64,000 bases of DNA, from the NCBI GenBank assembly GCA_947492525.1, contig CANLNQ010000020.1, positions 1-64,000 on the forward strand, written 5' to 3'. Below the pieces are notes generated by a model that was not told the DNA's origin, ran no database searches, and saw only the letters and a list, made by a program, of their open reading frames with translations. Positions 1 through 7,127 of the stretch are shown here, piece by piece (positions within the stretch are counted from its first letter, which is position 1; each line of letters opens with the position of its first letter). The position numbers and the translations under genes were made by a program. This stretch comes from an uncultured Granulosicoccus sp. (lineage in GTDB: Bacteria; Pseudomonadota; Gammaproteobacteria; Granulosicoccales; Granulosicoccaceae).

Positions 1-184
1 TGCCCGATTGCCCGATTGCCCGATTGCCCGATTGCCCGATTGCCCGATTGCCCGATTGCCCGATTGCCCGAGTGCCCGAGTGCCCGAGTGCCCGAGTGCC
101 CGAGTGCCCGAGTGCCCGAGTGCCCGAGTGCCCGAGTGCCCGAGTGCCCGAGTGCCCGAGTGCCCGAGTGCCCGAGTGCCCGAG
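1..184. repeat. Octamer microsatellite, TGCCCGAT then TGCCCGAG
   Basis: The window opens inside a perfect 8-bp tandem array: eight TGCCCGAT units (1-64) followed by fifteen TGCCCGAG units (65-184). The variants are in two pure blocks, not interspersed, which suggests block expansion by slippage. The array is truncated by the window edge. It can be read as Pro/Cys/Ala/Arg repeats in all frames, but there is no ribosome binding site or other coding sign, so it is taken as non-coding. Confidence 0.97.
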
Positions 185-351
185 TGCCCAGGCAGACAGA
201 GTCGATCATTGACCTCTTTGGGATATTGTCAGGCTGTAACCACGGGTAGACAAGGCACCGTAACGTAAACGGGCACTTGTCCCTGCGGCAGCCGATTGCT
301 TTCTGTGCCTTTCATTCTGTAGTCCCTTTCCACGAGTCGGTCAGAAACGAC

Positions 352-393
352 TTGCCAGAACATCCATATATCCAGTATTCTCGATATATGGAT
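352..393 (+). promoter_or_regulatory. arsR promoter and ArsR operator
   Basis: A perfect 11-bp inverted repeat, ATCCATATATC (362-372) and GATATATGGAT (383-393), with a 10-bp spacer, overlaps the arsR start codon at 388. A plausible sigma70 promoter runs through it: TTGCCA at 352-357, 18 bp, TATTCT at 376-381, so the -10 element lies between the operator arms. ArsR repressors bind such imperfect or perfect palindromes at their own promoter. Binding is inferred from position and symmetry. Confidence 0.72.
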
Positions 394-720
394 AAGAAAA
401 GTACGCTTGAAGCACTAGCTGCGCTGGCACAGGAAACACGCCTGGATGTCTTTCGACTGCTGATACGCGCAGGCGCGGAAGGCATGCTGGCCGGTGAAAT
501 CTCAGAAGCACTGGATGTACGCCAGAACACGATGTCCACCAATCTTTCGATTCTGTCCCAAAGCGGCCTGATACACAAACAACGCGAAGGGCGATCCATC
601 CGATATTTCGCCGACATGAACGGCGTACGAGGTTTTCTGGCTTTCCTGATGGAAGATTGCTGCGGTGGTCATCCGAAACGCTGTCAACCGATCCTCGATG
701 AAATCGCCTGCCTTTGCTGA
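388..720 (+). CDS. arsR: ArsR family arsenite-responsive repressor
   Basis: A 110-residue winged-helix repressor of the SmtB/ArsR family, expected to hold the arsenic operon off until As(III) or Sb(III) binds. The wHTH covers roughly residues 8-75. The C-terminus carries C91, C92 and C99 (motif EDCCGGHPKRC) plus C108 and C110. A CC-x6-C cluster near the C-terminus matches the type of arsenic site described for Acidithiobacillus ferrooxidans ArsR, not the CVC site of the R773 plasmid protein. The ATG at 388 is chosen over an upstream in-frame start because conserved sequence begins there. There is no Shine-Dalgarno, and the predicted transcription start is close to the ATG, so the mRNA may be leaderless. 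First gene of arsRCH-acr3. Confidence 0.93.
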   Translation: MDKKSTLEALAALAQETRLDVFRLLIRAGAEGMLAGEISEALDVRQNTMSTNLSILSQSGLIHKQREGRSIRYFADMNGVRGFLAFLMEDCCGGHPKRCQPILDEIACLC

Positions 721-814
721 GACTCGACGCGTTTTCATAGTCTGATAACGCGTCATTGCAACCATTGCACATTCGCTCATTCCCGTCCTTGCCGCACGCT
801 GCAGACTACCCCTC

Positions 815-1237
815 ATGAGTATCGTCATCCACCACAACCCCGACTGCGGAACATCGCGCAACACGCTGGCGATCATCCGTGCCTCTGGCATCGAACCAAC
901 CGTCATAAACTATCTGCAAACCGGTTGGACACGTCAGCAATTGCAAGGCCTCTTTGCGGCAGCCGGTCTGACGCCACGTTCGGCTCTGCGGATCAGCCGA
1001 TCTCCTGCTGAGGCATTGGGTCTCCTCGACCCCTCAGTCAGCGACGAGCAGATCCTGGAGGCCATGCTGCAGCATCCGATTCTGGTGAACCGCCCCATTG
1101 TGTGCACACCGCGCGGCGTCAGACTCTGTCGCCCGTCTGAACAGGTACTGGATCTTCTGGAGACGCTACCTGCCGGCCCACTGCACAAGGAAGACGGCCA
1201 GATGATCATCAACGCAACAGGAGAACGAGTTGTCTGA
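815..1237 (+). CDS. arsC: Arsenate reductase, glutaredoxin-linked
   Basis: A 140-residue ArsC of the thioredoxin-fold family, which reduces As(V) to As(III) in the cytoplasm using glutathione and glutaredoxin. The N-terminal [10 protein letters not shown] motif is the family signature, with catalytic Cys11. The motif around residues 90-95 ([10 protein letters not shown]) contributes the second conserved arginine. Length equals the usual 115-141 residues. It lies 94 bp after arsR and overlaps the next gene by 8 bp, so the operon is likely translationally coupled. The product As(III) would be exported by the Acr3 pump encoded downstream. Confidence 0.95.
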   Translation: MSIVIHHNPDCGTSRNTLAIIRASGIEPTVINYLQTGWTRQQLQGLFAAAGLTPRSALRISRSPAEALGLLDPSVSDEQILEAMLQHPILVNRPIVCTPRGVRLCRPSEQVLDLLETLPAGPLHKEDGQMIINATGERVV

Positions 1238-1940
1238 CACACCCCAGATTGACGACGATCATTTCAGCGCCATTGATCGTGACACATTGTTCTCCGGCGG
1301 GCAAAGCACCCACCCGCCCAGACTGCTGCTTCTGTATGGATCACTTCGCGAGAGAAGTTACTCTCGCCTGATGACGCAGGAAGCCGCTCGTGTGTTGCAA
1401 AGGCTGGGTGCCGAGACACGCACATTCGATCCTCGTGATCTGCCGCTGCCCGACAGTGAGGAGGCATCCCACCCGAAGGTAGCGGAACTTCGCGAACTAG
1501 TGACATGGAGTGAAGGCATGGTCTGGTGCTCTCCCGAACGTCATGGTGCCATGTCTGCGGTAATGAAGAATCAGATCGACTGGATACCCTTGTCACTGGG
1601 TGGCGTGCGCCCGACTCAAGGCAAGACCTTGTCCGTCATGCAAGTCTGTGGTGGCAGTCAGAGCTTCAACACGGTCAATCAACTGAGGATTCTTGGTCGC
1701 TGGATGCGGATGCTCACGATTCCCAATCAGTCGTCGGTACCCAAGGCATTCAATGAATTCGACGAAGCAGGACGCATGCTGCCTTCCCCGTTCTATGACC
1801 GCATGGTGGATGTCATGGAAGAGCTCGTCCGCTTCACCTTGCTGACAAGAGACATCAAGGAACATCTTGTTGATCGTTATTCAGAGCGCAAGGAAAGTCA
1901 CGCCAGCTTATCGGCACGAGTCAATCAGAAAAACATTTAG
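1230..1940 (+). CDS. arsH: ArsH NADPH-dependent FMN reductase / organoarsenical oxidase
   Basis: A 236-residue flavodoxin-like protein of the NADPH-dependent FMN reductase family. [13 protein letters not shown] (about residues 33-45) is the phosphate-binding loop that recognises [21 protein letters not shown] and the [10 protein letters not shown] segment are characteristic of ArsH. ArsH proteins oxidise trivalent methylated arsenicals and detoxify H2O2/arsenic stress. It begins with TTG at 1230, overlaps arsC by 8 bp, and has an AGGAGAA ribosome site at about 1219-1225. Length is typical for ArsH. Confidence 0.92.
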   Translation: MSDTPQIDDDHFSAIDRDTLFSGGQSTHPPRLLLLYGSLRERSYSRLMTQEAARVLQRLGAETRTFDPRDLPLPDSEEASHPKVAELRELVTWSEGMVWCSPERHGAMSAVMKNQIDWIPLSLGGVRPTQGKTLSVMQVCGGSQSFNTVNQLRILGRWMRMLTIPNQSSVPKAFNEFDEAGRMLPSPFYDRMVDVMEELVRFTLLTRDIKEHLVDRYSERKESHASLSARVNQKNI

Positions 1941-1960
1941 GCACAGGAAAACAGATCTCA

Positions 1961-2989
1961 ATGGGCATTTTCGAACGGTATCTCTCAGTCTGGGTTGGCC
2001 TGTGCATCGTCGCAGGTATCGCACTCGGCCAACTGGTCCCAGGCGTGTTTCAGGCGATAGCAGGCATTGAATACGCTCACGTCAATCTGGTGATTGCCGT
2101 ATTCATCTGGGTGATGATCTATCCAATGATGGTGCAGATAGACTTCTCTGCCATCAAGGATGTCGGCAAGAAACCCAAGGGTCTCGCGTTGACGCTGGTG
2201 GTGAACTGGCTGATCAAGCCATTCTCCATGGCACTACTGGGCTGGCTGTTCTTCAAGGTCATCTTCGCAGGCTGGGTGGATGCCGAATCGGCCAGCGAAT
2301 ACATTGCCGGCATGATCCTTCTCGGCGTCGCACCCTGCACGGCGATGGTCTTCGTGTGGAGTCAACTGGTCAAGGGAGACCCGAACTATACCCTCGTTCA
2401 GGTATCGGTCAATGACGTCATCATGGTGTTTGCCTTTGCTCCATTGGCAGCGCTGCTGTTGGGCGTGAGTGATATCGTCGTGCCGTGGGAGACGCTGATA
2501 CTCTCCGTTGTCCTTTACGTCTTGCTGCCGCTGATCGCCGGTGTGCTGACTCGCCGTCGTCTGGAATCCCGCAACGACCGCGATGCACTTGGGCACTTCG
2601 TGGCCCGCTTGAAACCCTGGTCAGTTGTCGGCTTGCTGGCAACGGTCGTTCTGCTGTTCGGCTTCCAGGCAGACAAGATCGTCAACCAGCCTGTCACGAT
2701 CGTTCTGATCGCCATTCCATTGATTCTGCAGGCCTATGGCATATTTGCGATCACTTATGCAGCGGCCAGGGCAATCAGACTGCCACATGATGTAGCCGGT
2801 CCGGCCAGCATGATCGGCACCTCGAACTTCTTCGAACTGGCGGTGGCGGTAGCCATTTCCCTGTTCGGATTGAACTCCGGCGCGGCACTGGCAACGGTCG
2901 TCGGTGTACTGGTGGAGGTTCCGGTCATGCTCTCCCTGGTGGCGATCGTGAATCGCACCTCAGGCTTGTTCGAACCCGCCCGAGCCTGA
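1961..2989 (+). CDS. acr3: Arsenite efflux transporter, Acr3 family
   Basis: A 342-residue inner-membrane protein with about ten hydrophobic segments, matching the Acr3 (BART superfamily) arsenite permeases. [13 protein letters not shown] (about residues 127-139) holds the conserved cysteine shown to be essential in Acr3 proteins, and [11 protein letters not shown] is another family signature near residue 287. It uses the proton gradient to extrude As(OH)3. It starts 20 bp after arsH and closes the operon. Acr3 and ArsB are unrelated in sequence; this is Acr3, not ArsB. Confidence 0.95.
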   Translation: MGIFERYLSVWVGLCIVAGIALGQLVPGVFQAIAGIEYAHVNLVIAVFIWVMIYPMMVQIDFSAIKDVGKKPKGLALTLVVNWLIKPFSMALLGWLFFKVIFAGWVDAESASEYIAGMILLGVAPCTAMVFVWSQLVKGDPNYTLVQVSVNDVIMVFAFAPLAALLLGVSDIVVPWETLILSVVLYVLLPLIAGVLTRRRLESRNDRDALGHFVARLKPWSVVGLLATVVLLFGFQADKIVNQPVTIVLIAIPLILQAYGIFAITYAAARAIRLPHDVAGPASMIGTSNFFELAVAVAISLFGLNSGAALATVVGVLVEVPVMLSLVAIVNRTSGLFEPARA

Positions 2990-3050
2990 AAGCAACGCAT
3001 GGCGCGAAAGATCGAGCATATCGAACACTCGTTCTTTCTCGCGATGTGGG

Positions 3051-3093
3051 CAGGTCGGCTACCCGCGCCCGACAACGCGGGTGCCTTGACCTG
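3051..3093. terminator. Hairpin between acr3 and the ydcH-like gene
   Basis: Nested inverted repeat CAGGTC (3051-3056)/GACCTG (3088-3093) and CCCGCG (3062-3067)/CGCGGG (3076-3081). It sits between two convergent genes and could end transcription from either side. No U-tract follows on either strand, so termination is only suggested. Confidence 0.35.
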
Positions 3094-3108
3094 CTGAACA
3101 ACTGATGA

Positions 3109-3357
3109 CTAGGGCTTGCCGGCGTCAACCAGACGCTGGTACAGGGAATCCTTCAGAACAGACCGATCATGCTTCTTCTGGTGCATGTCTTCATCGCTGA
3201 TAGGCGCACCTTGCAGTTCCAGCTTGCGGATTTCTCTGTCGAGTGCATTGTATTGTTCCGTGTCCCTGGCAAACAGCGAATCACTGCTGACGAGTCGAAC
3301 AATGGTACTGTGGTACTGAGGGAATTCACTGGCAAGTGAATGATCTTCACCGAGCAT
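3109..3357 (-). CDS. YdcH family (DUF465) small protein
   Basis: An 82-residue charged, mostly helical protein of the DUF465/YdcH family (MLGEDHSLASEFPQY start, QYNALDREIRKLE core, HQKKHDRSVLKDSLYQRL end). Family function is not established. The ATG at 3357 is preferred over the upstream in-frame ATG at 3408 because AGGAGG lies six bases before it and because conserved family sequence starts there. It is a single gene transcribed toward acr3. Confidence 0.85.
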   Translation of the reverse strand: MLGEDHSLASEFPQYHSTIVRLVSSDSLFARDTEQYNALDREIRKLELQGAPISDEDMHQKKHDRSVLKDSLYQRLVDAGKP

Positions 3358-3520
3358 GGCAAGCCTCCTGTTGAATGAGTCTGTGGTGTGGAACGAGTGA
3401 GTCCGCATGAGACGCCAGGCGAGGATTTGCGTCGCAACGGTTGGGGGTGATCAGAGATCGCTGTTCATAGATTCACACGAACGTGCAATGGATCAGCTTG
3501 AGTGACTGAAACAGGAGAGC

Positions 3521-4303
3521 TCATCGATAACGCACCAGCGTTCGACTTTCGATGCTCTTGCGAATCGTCGCCTCACCCACCGGGCTGTCCATATCCAATG
3601 CACTGTGGCCAAGACACGGTTTGCCCCGGTTGTCGTAGATGTTGAAAATCGCGACCTCATCCGGTGTCATCTGCGACAGGTAGAACCAGTCATGGCTGTC
3701 GTTTGCGGCGACCCCCAGAATCTGGCCGACACGGTCCGGGTAGATCAGCTCGATATTCATCCAGTCCTCTGGCGCCATGGATGAGGGGCGAATGAAGCCC
3801 AGAGGTGATGTCTTGATGGTCTGCTGCACGGGTCGCCATACATTGACGAACCCATAGTGACCCTCTCGAAATTCGCTGGCACGTTCTTCTCCGAGGATAT
3901 CGATCAGCCTTTGCTGCGCACCTTGTGCGCTGTAGTCGTTGTGCACATTGCGAGCAGGTTTGCGATCGGCCTGCGGATCGTCAACACGGATCGTGTGATC
4001 AAAGACAATGACCTCTTCTGCGCCGATACGCTCGATCAGAAGAGCACGCAGTTCATTCTCATACACCGCTTGCCAGCCAGTGCTGCCTTCAAAGTCCTTG
4101 ATGGCAGAAACATGCCGATCAAACCGGATACCGTCCTTGTCGTAGTCCATGCCGGCCGACAGTTCACGCACGTCCTGCACACGGACTCGGGTTGGCAATA
4201 ATTCAGGAGATACAAGCTTTCCGTACTCGCCATCGGCATCAAACTCGAATGCCTGAGGTGTATCGAGACGGACGTGATAGTTGACTGTTGCGCTCTCTCT
4301 CAT
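3521..4303 (-). CDS. CmcJ/NvfI-like non-haem iron oxygenase family protein
   Basis: A 260-residue protein resembling the CmcJ/NvfI family, which includes Fe(II)/2-oxoglutarate-type oxygenases from secondary metabolism and many bacterial members of unknown substrate. The NVHNDYSAQGAQQRL segment gives a possible H-x-D iron-binding pair, followed by VNVWRP and IYPDR motifs and a distal histidine region (SHDWFYLSQMTPDEVAIFNIYD) typical of the family. The ATG at 4303 is chosen because the protein then begins directly with conserved sequence; an in-frame start at 4405 adds 34 unconvincing residues. It is divergent from a LysR regulator 291 bp away, which probably controls it. The substrate cannot be read from sequence. 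Confidence 0.72.
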   Translation of the reverse strand: MRESATVNYHVRLDTPQAFEFDADGEYGKLVSPELLPTRVRVQDVRELSAGMDYDKDGIRFDRHVSAIKDFEGSTGWQAVYENELRALLIERIGAEEVIVFDHTIRVDDPQADRKPARNVHNDYSAQGAQQRLIDILGEERASEFREGHYGFVNVWRPVQQTIKTSPLGFIRPSSMAPEDWMNIELIYPDRVGQILGVAANDSHDWFYLSQMTPDEVAIFNIYDNRGKPCLGHSALDMDSPVGEATIRKSIESRTLVRYR

Positions 4304-4594
4304 CAGATGTACTCTTGTGTCTGCTGGAGCCAGAAAATCTCGCCCCTGTTCGAATGAGTACAATCTAGTGCAGCAGCGGCCTGCGCAAAACAGCCCTATC
4401 GGCAATTCAGAATTCGTCTTTCATTGATAGTCCGCCCGGACCGGAAAACAGGACAGAACCATCCGCAGCCACGATGTGACGTCGGATTTCTCACCTGACC
4501 GGGCAACTTTCCGCATCTCCGCACACGCGCTTGCCAAGCGTGAATTGAACAGGACATACTGCAAGCGGTTTTCGCTATCCGGGTACAACACATC

Positions 4595-5503
4595 ATGGAC
4601 ACCGAAGGTGTACAGCTTTTCGTCATGGCCGCTGACATGCTCAACATCAGCGCTGCCGGACGACAGCTGGGCCTCGCGCCAGCTGTTGCCAGCGCCCGAT
4701 TATCAAAACTTGAGAAACAGATGGGGGCCGACCTGCTGCACCGATCGACCCGCAAGATTTCCCTGTCGCAGGAAGGTGCCGAGTTCCTGCCCTATGCTCG
4801 CGAGATACTGGCGCAGGAAAGTGCAGCCAGAGCGGCCCTCGGTCACGGCAACACCGGTGCCAGCGGCACTCTGCGTTTCTCGGCCTCCAGCACCTTCGCT
4901 CAGATGTTCATCGCACCGATCCTGCCTGAATTCCTGGAAAGATATCCGGACGTGAATCTGGAATTGAAGCTGTCCGATACGCAGATGAATCTGATTGAAG
5001 GCGGGTTCGACCTCGCTCTGCGAAACTATGCGATCGAAGACAGCAGCTTGAGAGCCAGAAAGCTGGCTGATGACCAGCGAATTCTCTGCGCCTCCACCCA
5101 CTATCTGGAGCGCCATGGAACTCCGCAGAGCGTCGAGGACCTGGAGCGCCACCAGTTGATCATGTTCATGAGCGGCACTCCACGCAAACTGCTGAAAGAC
5201 GGTGAAGAGTCATTGCATGCGTTTCCACCTGCCGGGATGAAAAAGCGCGTGGTATGTGATGACGGAGCGACGATGAAATTGGCCACCATGGCGGGCGTCG
5301 GTATTTCGATAAATTCCATCTGGAGCGTGTACCAGGAAATTCAGGACGGCTCACTGACGCGAGTCCTGCCGCAGTATGAGATCGAGGATCAGTCAGCGAT
5401 CTGGCTGGTCTATCCCAAGTCCAATGTATTGACCGCGAAGGTGCGCGTCTTCATCGACTTCCTGTTGGAGAAAATCGGCGATTCACCTGTCTGGCAACGC
5501 TGA
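4595..5503 (+). CDS. LysR family transcriptional regulator
   Basis: A 302-residue LysR-type regulator. The N-terminal winged HTH (residues 1-60; NISAAGRQLGLAPAVASARLSKLEKQMGADLLHRSTRKISLS) is canonical, followed by a periplasmic-binding-protein-like effector domain. The helix-turn-helix resembles the CrgA/DsdC subgroup in which regulators often neighbour an oxidoreductase. It is transcribed away from the CmcJ/NvfI-like gene, the usual arrangement for a LysR regulator and its target. Effector unknown. Confidence 0.9.
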   Translation: MDTEGVQLFVMAADMLNISAAGRQLGLAPAVASARLSKLEKQMGADLLHRSTRKISLSQEGAEFLPYAREILAQESAARAALGHGNTGASGTLRFSASSTFAQMFIAPILPEFLERYPDVNLELKLSDTQMNLIEGGFDLALRNYAIEDSSLRARKLADDQRILCASTHYLERHGTPQSVEDLERHQLIMFMSGTPRKLLKDGEESLHAFPPAGMKKRVVCDDGATMKLATMAGVGISINSIWSVYQEIQDGSLTRVLPQYEIEDQSAIWLVYPKSNVLTAKVRVFIDFLLEKIGDSPVWQR

Positions 5504-5682
5504 TCACCAGCCTGAGCAACAGCGCGCCACATACGACGACTGAGAGTGTGGCACGCCGTTGCCGCGTGGCGTGACCAGGAAAATCGCGCCACCTCGAGAT
5601 GATGCGATCCGGACGAGCCGGTGCAGTCAGCCAGCTGTTGATCGTTTGATGACATCAGGGCTGATCAGCAACGGAGTTGCGC

Positions 5683-6144
5683 CTACTTCACACCGATGCA
5701 ATCGACCTCGACTTTCGCTCCCACGGCGAGGCCGTTGGCACCAAAGGCCGCTCGAGCGGGGAACCGGCCCGGCTCGAAGTACGTCTTGTACACCTCGTTG
5801 AAGGCTCCCCATTCCTTGATGTCCGCAAGCATCACGGTGCACTTGACCAGATTGCTCAGCGTGTAGCCGTTGGCCTCAAGGCTTGTCTTGATGTTCTCCA
5901 TCACTTGCTTTGTTTCGCCTTCGATGCCGCCTTCCGCCAGCGTCAACGTACCCGGCATGTTGCCAATCTGACCCGAGAGAAACAAGGTGTCCCCGGCGAC
6001 CACCACTTCCGAGAACGGGAGGTTGGTGGGCAATACCGTACCTGAGTTCAGATACTCAGGATCGCTGTCGGCGGTGGCCAGGCCCGATGCCATTACGCCA
6101 GACACTGCCAATACCACTGCACACGCTGTATGACTGATTTTCAT
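5683..6144 (-). CDS. Exported RidA family protein
   Basis: A 153-residue RidA/YjgF/YER057c/UK114 family protein preceded by a signal peptide (about residues 1-25, MKISHTACAVVLAVSG..LATA). RidA proteins deaminate reactive enamine/imine intermediates; the key arginine is present in the FPARAAFGA motif, and LFLSGQIG and GAKVEVDCIG are family signatures. A signal peptide is uncommon in RidA and would place this member in the periplasm. The ATG at 6144 has a purine-rich GAGAAAAGG before it; an in-frame ATG at 6156 is possible. It converges with the LysR gene; the 179 bp between them hold no recognised element. Confidence 0.85.
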   Translation of the reverse strand: MKISHTACAVVLAVSGVMASGLATADSDPEYLNSGTVLPTNLPFSEVVVAGDTLFLSGQIGNMPGTLTLAEGGIEGETKQVMENIKTSLEANGYTLSNLVKCTVMLADIKEWGAFNEVYKTYFEPGRFPARAAFGANGLAVGAKVEVDCIGVK

Positions 6145-6270
6145 GCCTTTTCTCATTATTCGGTAACCACAGGCGACGCCGGCTCCGCCTGAAATGCTGA
6201 AGTATTTCCCGGCAGGAAGTCAGCCTACCATGGCATCAGCCATCGTCCGGTTCCTCAATCACCTGGCACC

Positions 6271-6412
6271 GAACCCGAACCCGAACCCGAACCTGAACCT
6301 GAACCCGAACCTGAACCTGAACCTGAACCTGAACCTGAACCTGAACCTGAACCTGAACCTGAACCTGAACCTGAACCCGAACCCAAACCCAAACCCAAAC
6401 CCAAACCCAAAC
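6271..6412. repeat. Hexamer microsatellite (GAACCC/GAACCT/AAACCC)
   Basis: About 24 tandem hexamers. The array runs GAACCC, then a long block of GAACCT, then GAACCC and AAACCC variants. On either strand it can be read as dipeptide repeats (for example Asn-Leu/Asn-Pro), but no start signal supports translation. It lies 127 bp upstream of the RidA start and is directly joined to a heptamer array. Confidence 0.97.
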
Positions 6413-6413
6413 C

Positions 6414-6497
6414 ACAGAGCACAGAGCACAGAGCACAAAGCACAAAGCACAAGGCACAAGGCACAAGGCACAAGGCACAAGGCACAAAGCACAAAGC
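6414..6497. repeat. Heptamer microsatellite (ACAGAGC/ACAAAGC/ACAAGGC)
   Basis: Twelve tandem 7-bp units in blocks: three ACAGAGC, two ACAAAGC, five ACAAGGC, two ACAAAGC. It abuts the hexamer array with only one base between them. The two arrays share the CACA/AACC flavour but differ in period, so they arose separately or by a change of slippage register. Confidence 0.95.
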
Positions 6498-6520
6498 ACA
6501 GATCTTCTCTGCTGTCAGCA

Positions 6521-6627
6521 TTACGACTGCACAAATCTTGTACAGAATGACAGGAGCATGACGATTCCTCCCCTGCACCCATTCATACGCAGTTCATCCA
6601 CATGCTTATCCACAGTATTTGTGGATA
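6521..6627 (+). repeat. DnaA-box element, copy A
   Basis: This 107-bp stretch aligns without gaps to 23851-23957 (about 77 of 107 positions identical by hand count), with the similarity highest at the right end. There TTATCCACA (6606-6614), an exact DnaA-box consensus, faces TGTGGATAG (6620-6628), its near-inverse, across 5 bp. A weaker TCATCCACA lies at 6594-6602. It could be a DnaA-titrating or DnaA-regulated site, or part of an unrecognised small mobile or regulatory repeat. No coding region is supported inside it. Confidence 0.75.
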
Positions 6628-6725
6628 GTTGTGGGTACTTTTCTTCGCCGTATTGACCCAACTGCATTCCATCCGCGGTGCATACATACCGGCGTCGAGT
6701 AATGACAACCCTGTCCCCACTTGAG

Positions 6726-6751
6726 TGCATTCATGGTGCATGAACTGCACC
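6726..6751. promoter_or_regulatory. Possible upstream activator site for the nitrate operon
   Basis: GGTGCA (6735-6740), five bases, TGCACC (6746-6751) form a 6-bp inverted repeat, overlapped by TGCATTCATGGTGCA (6726-6740). The half-sites resemble the TGCAC/GGTGCA arms of NtrC boxes, although order and spacing differ from the consensus. The position, about 155 bp upstream of the sigma54-like promoter, suits an enhancer. Assignment is tentative. Confidence 0.3.
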
Positions 6752-6903
6752 TCGACTGTGCGATCAGCCTTGAAATGGGTCCATATGCTGTGGCGAAGTG
6801 AGCGTGGAAAAGCGCATTGCCTGAAAGACAATGCCACAATAAATTCTTTTATATCAACAACTAAGACCCACCTTCAGCCTTGACAATGCGCACAGCTAAC
6901 AGT

Positions 6904-6919
6904 CTGGCACATCGATTGC
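6904..6919 (+). promoter_or_regulatory. Sigma54 (-24/-12) promoter of nrtABC-nasT
   Basis: CTGGCAC at 6904-6910 and TTGC at 6916-6919 match the sigma54 consensus, with the invariant GG (6906-6907) and GC (6918-6919) separated by exactly 10 bp. Transcription would start near 6931, just before the two leader hairpins. Sigma54 control agrees with nitrogen-regulated nitrate uptake. A sigma70-like TTGACA at 6880-6885 lacks a good -10 partner. Confidence 0.65.
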
Positions 6920-6955
6920 GAACTGGTATGGCACGCGCAGGTGAAGCTACTGCCA

Positions 6956-7048
6956 GTGGCCCAACGGCGGGTCACCGGATTATCGCCTGCCAAGCGAGAA
7001 TAATATCGGTCACCCGACATGGGTAATCACCGGAGACAACGGCGTCTC
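6956..7048 (+). promoter_or_regulatory. Two-hexaloop ANTAR (NasT) RNA target in the nrt leader
   Basis: Two hairpins carry the same hexanucleotide loop AACGGC. P1: GTGGCCC (6956-6962), loop 6963-6968, GGGTCAC (6969-6975), 7 pairs including one G-U. P2: GAGAC (7033-7037), loop 7038-7043, GTCTC (7044-7048). ANTAR proteins recognise paired stem-loops whose six-base loops have A at position 1 and G at position 4; both loops comply. P2 directly abuts the terminator below. The 57-nt separation of P1 and P2 is longer than in many described cases. nasT is the last gene of this operon. Confidence 0.8.
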
Positions 7049-7092
7049 GTCACCACCGCGTTCGCGCGGCCGGGGACGTGACGCTTTTTTTT
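7048..7092 (+). terminator. Leader terminator upstream of nrtA
   Basis: CGTCAC (7048-7053) pairs with GTGACG (7078-7083), and inside it CCGCG (7056-7060) pairs with CGCGG (7065-7069) around a UUCG tetraloop (7061-7064). Eight T residues follow at 7085-7092. It lies in the leader, 35 bp before nrtA, and shares base 7048 with the P2 hairpin, so an ANTAR protein bound to P2 could hinder terminator folding. This is the expected layout for NasT-type antitermination. Confidence 0.85.
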
Positions 7093-7127
7093 GGGCAATG
7101 GTTTCGTAATCAACTCAGGACATTCAG

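Noticed and set aside
8-268. Reading frames of Pro/Cys/Ala/Arg repeats across the octamer array
   Set aside because: All three plus frames stay open because the 8-bp unit lacks stop codons; no ribosome site and no non-repeat domain.
6194-6582. Open frames through the hexamer/heptamer arrays on both strands
   Set aside because: Artefacts of stop-free microsatellites; low-complexity dipeptide products without start signals.
6521-6630. Chromosomal replication origin
   Set aside because: Only two or three DnaA boxes, no AT-rich unwinding region, no dnaA, gidA or rpmH nearby, and the element occurs twice.
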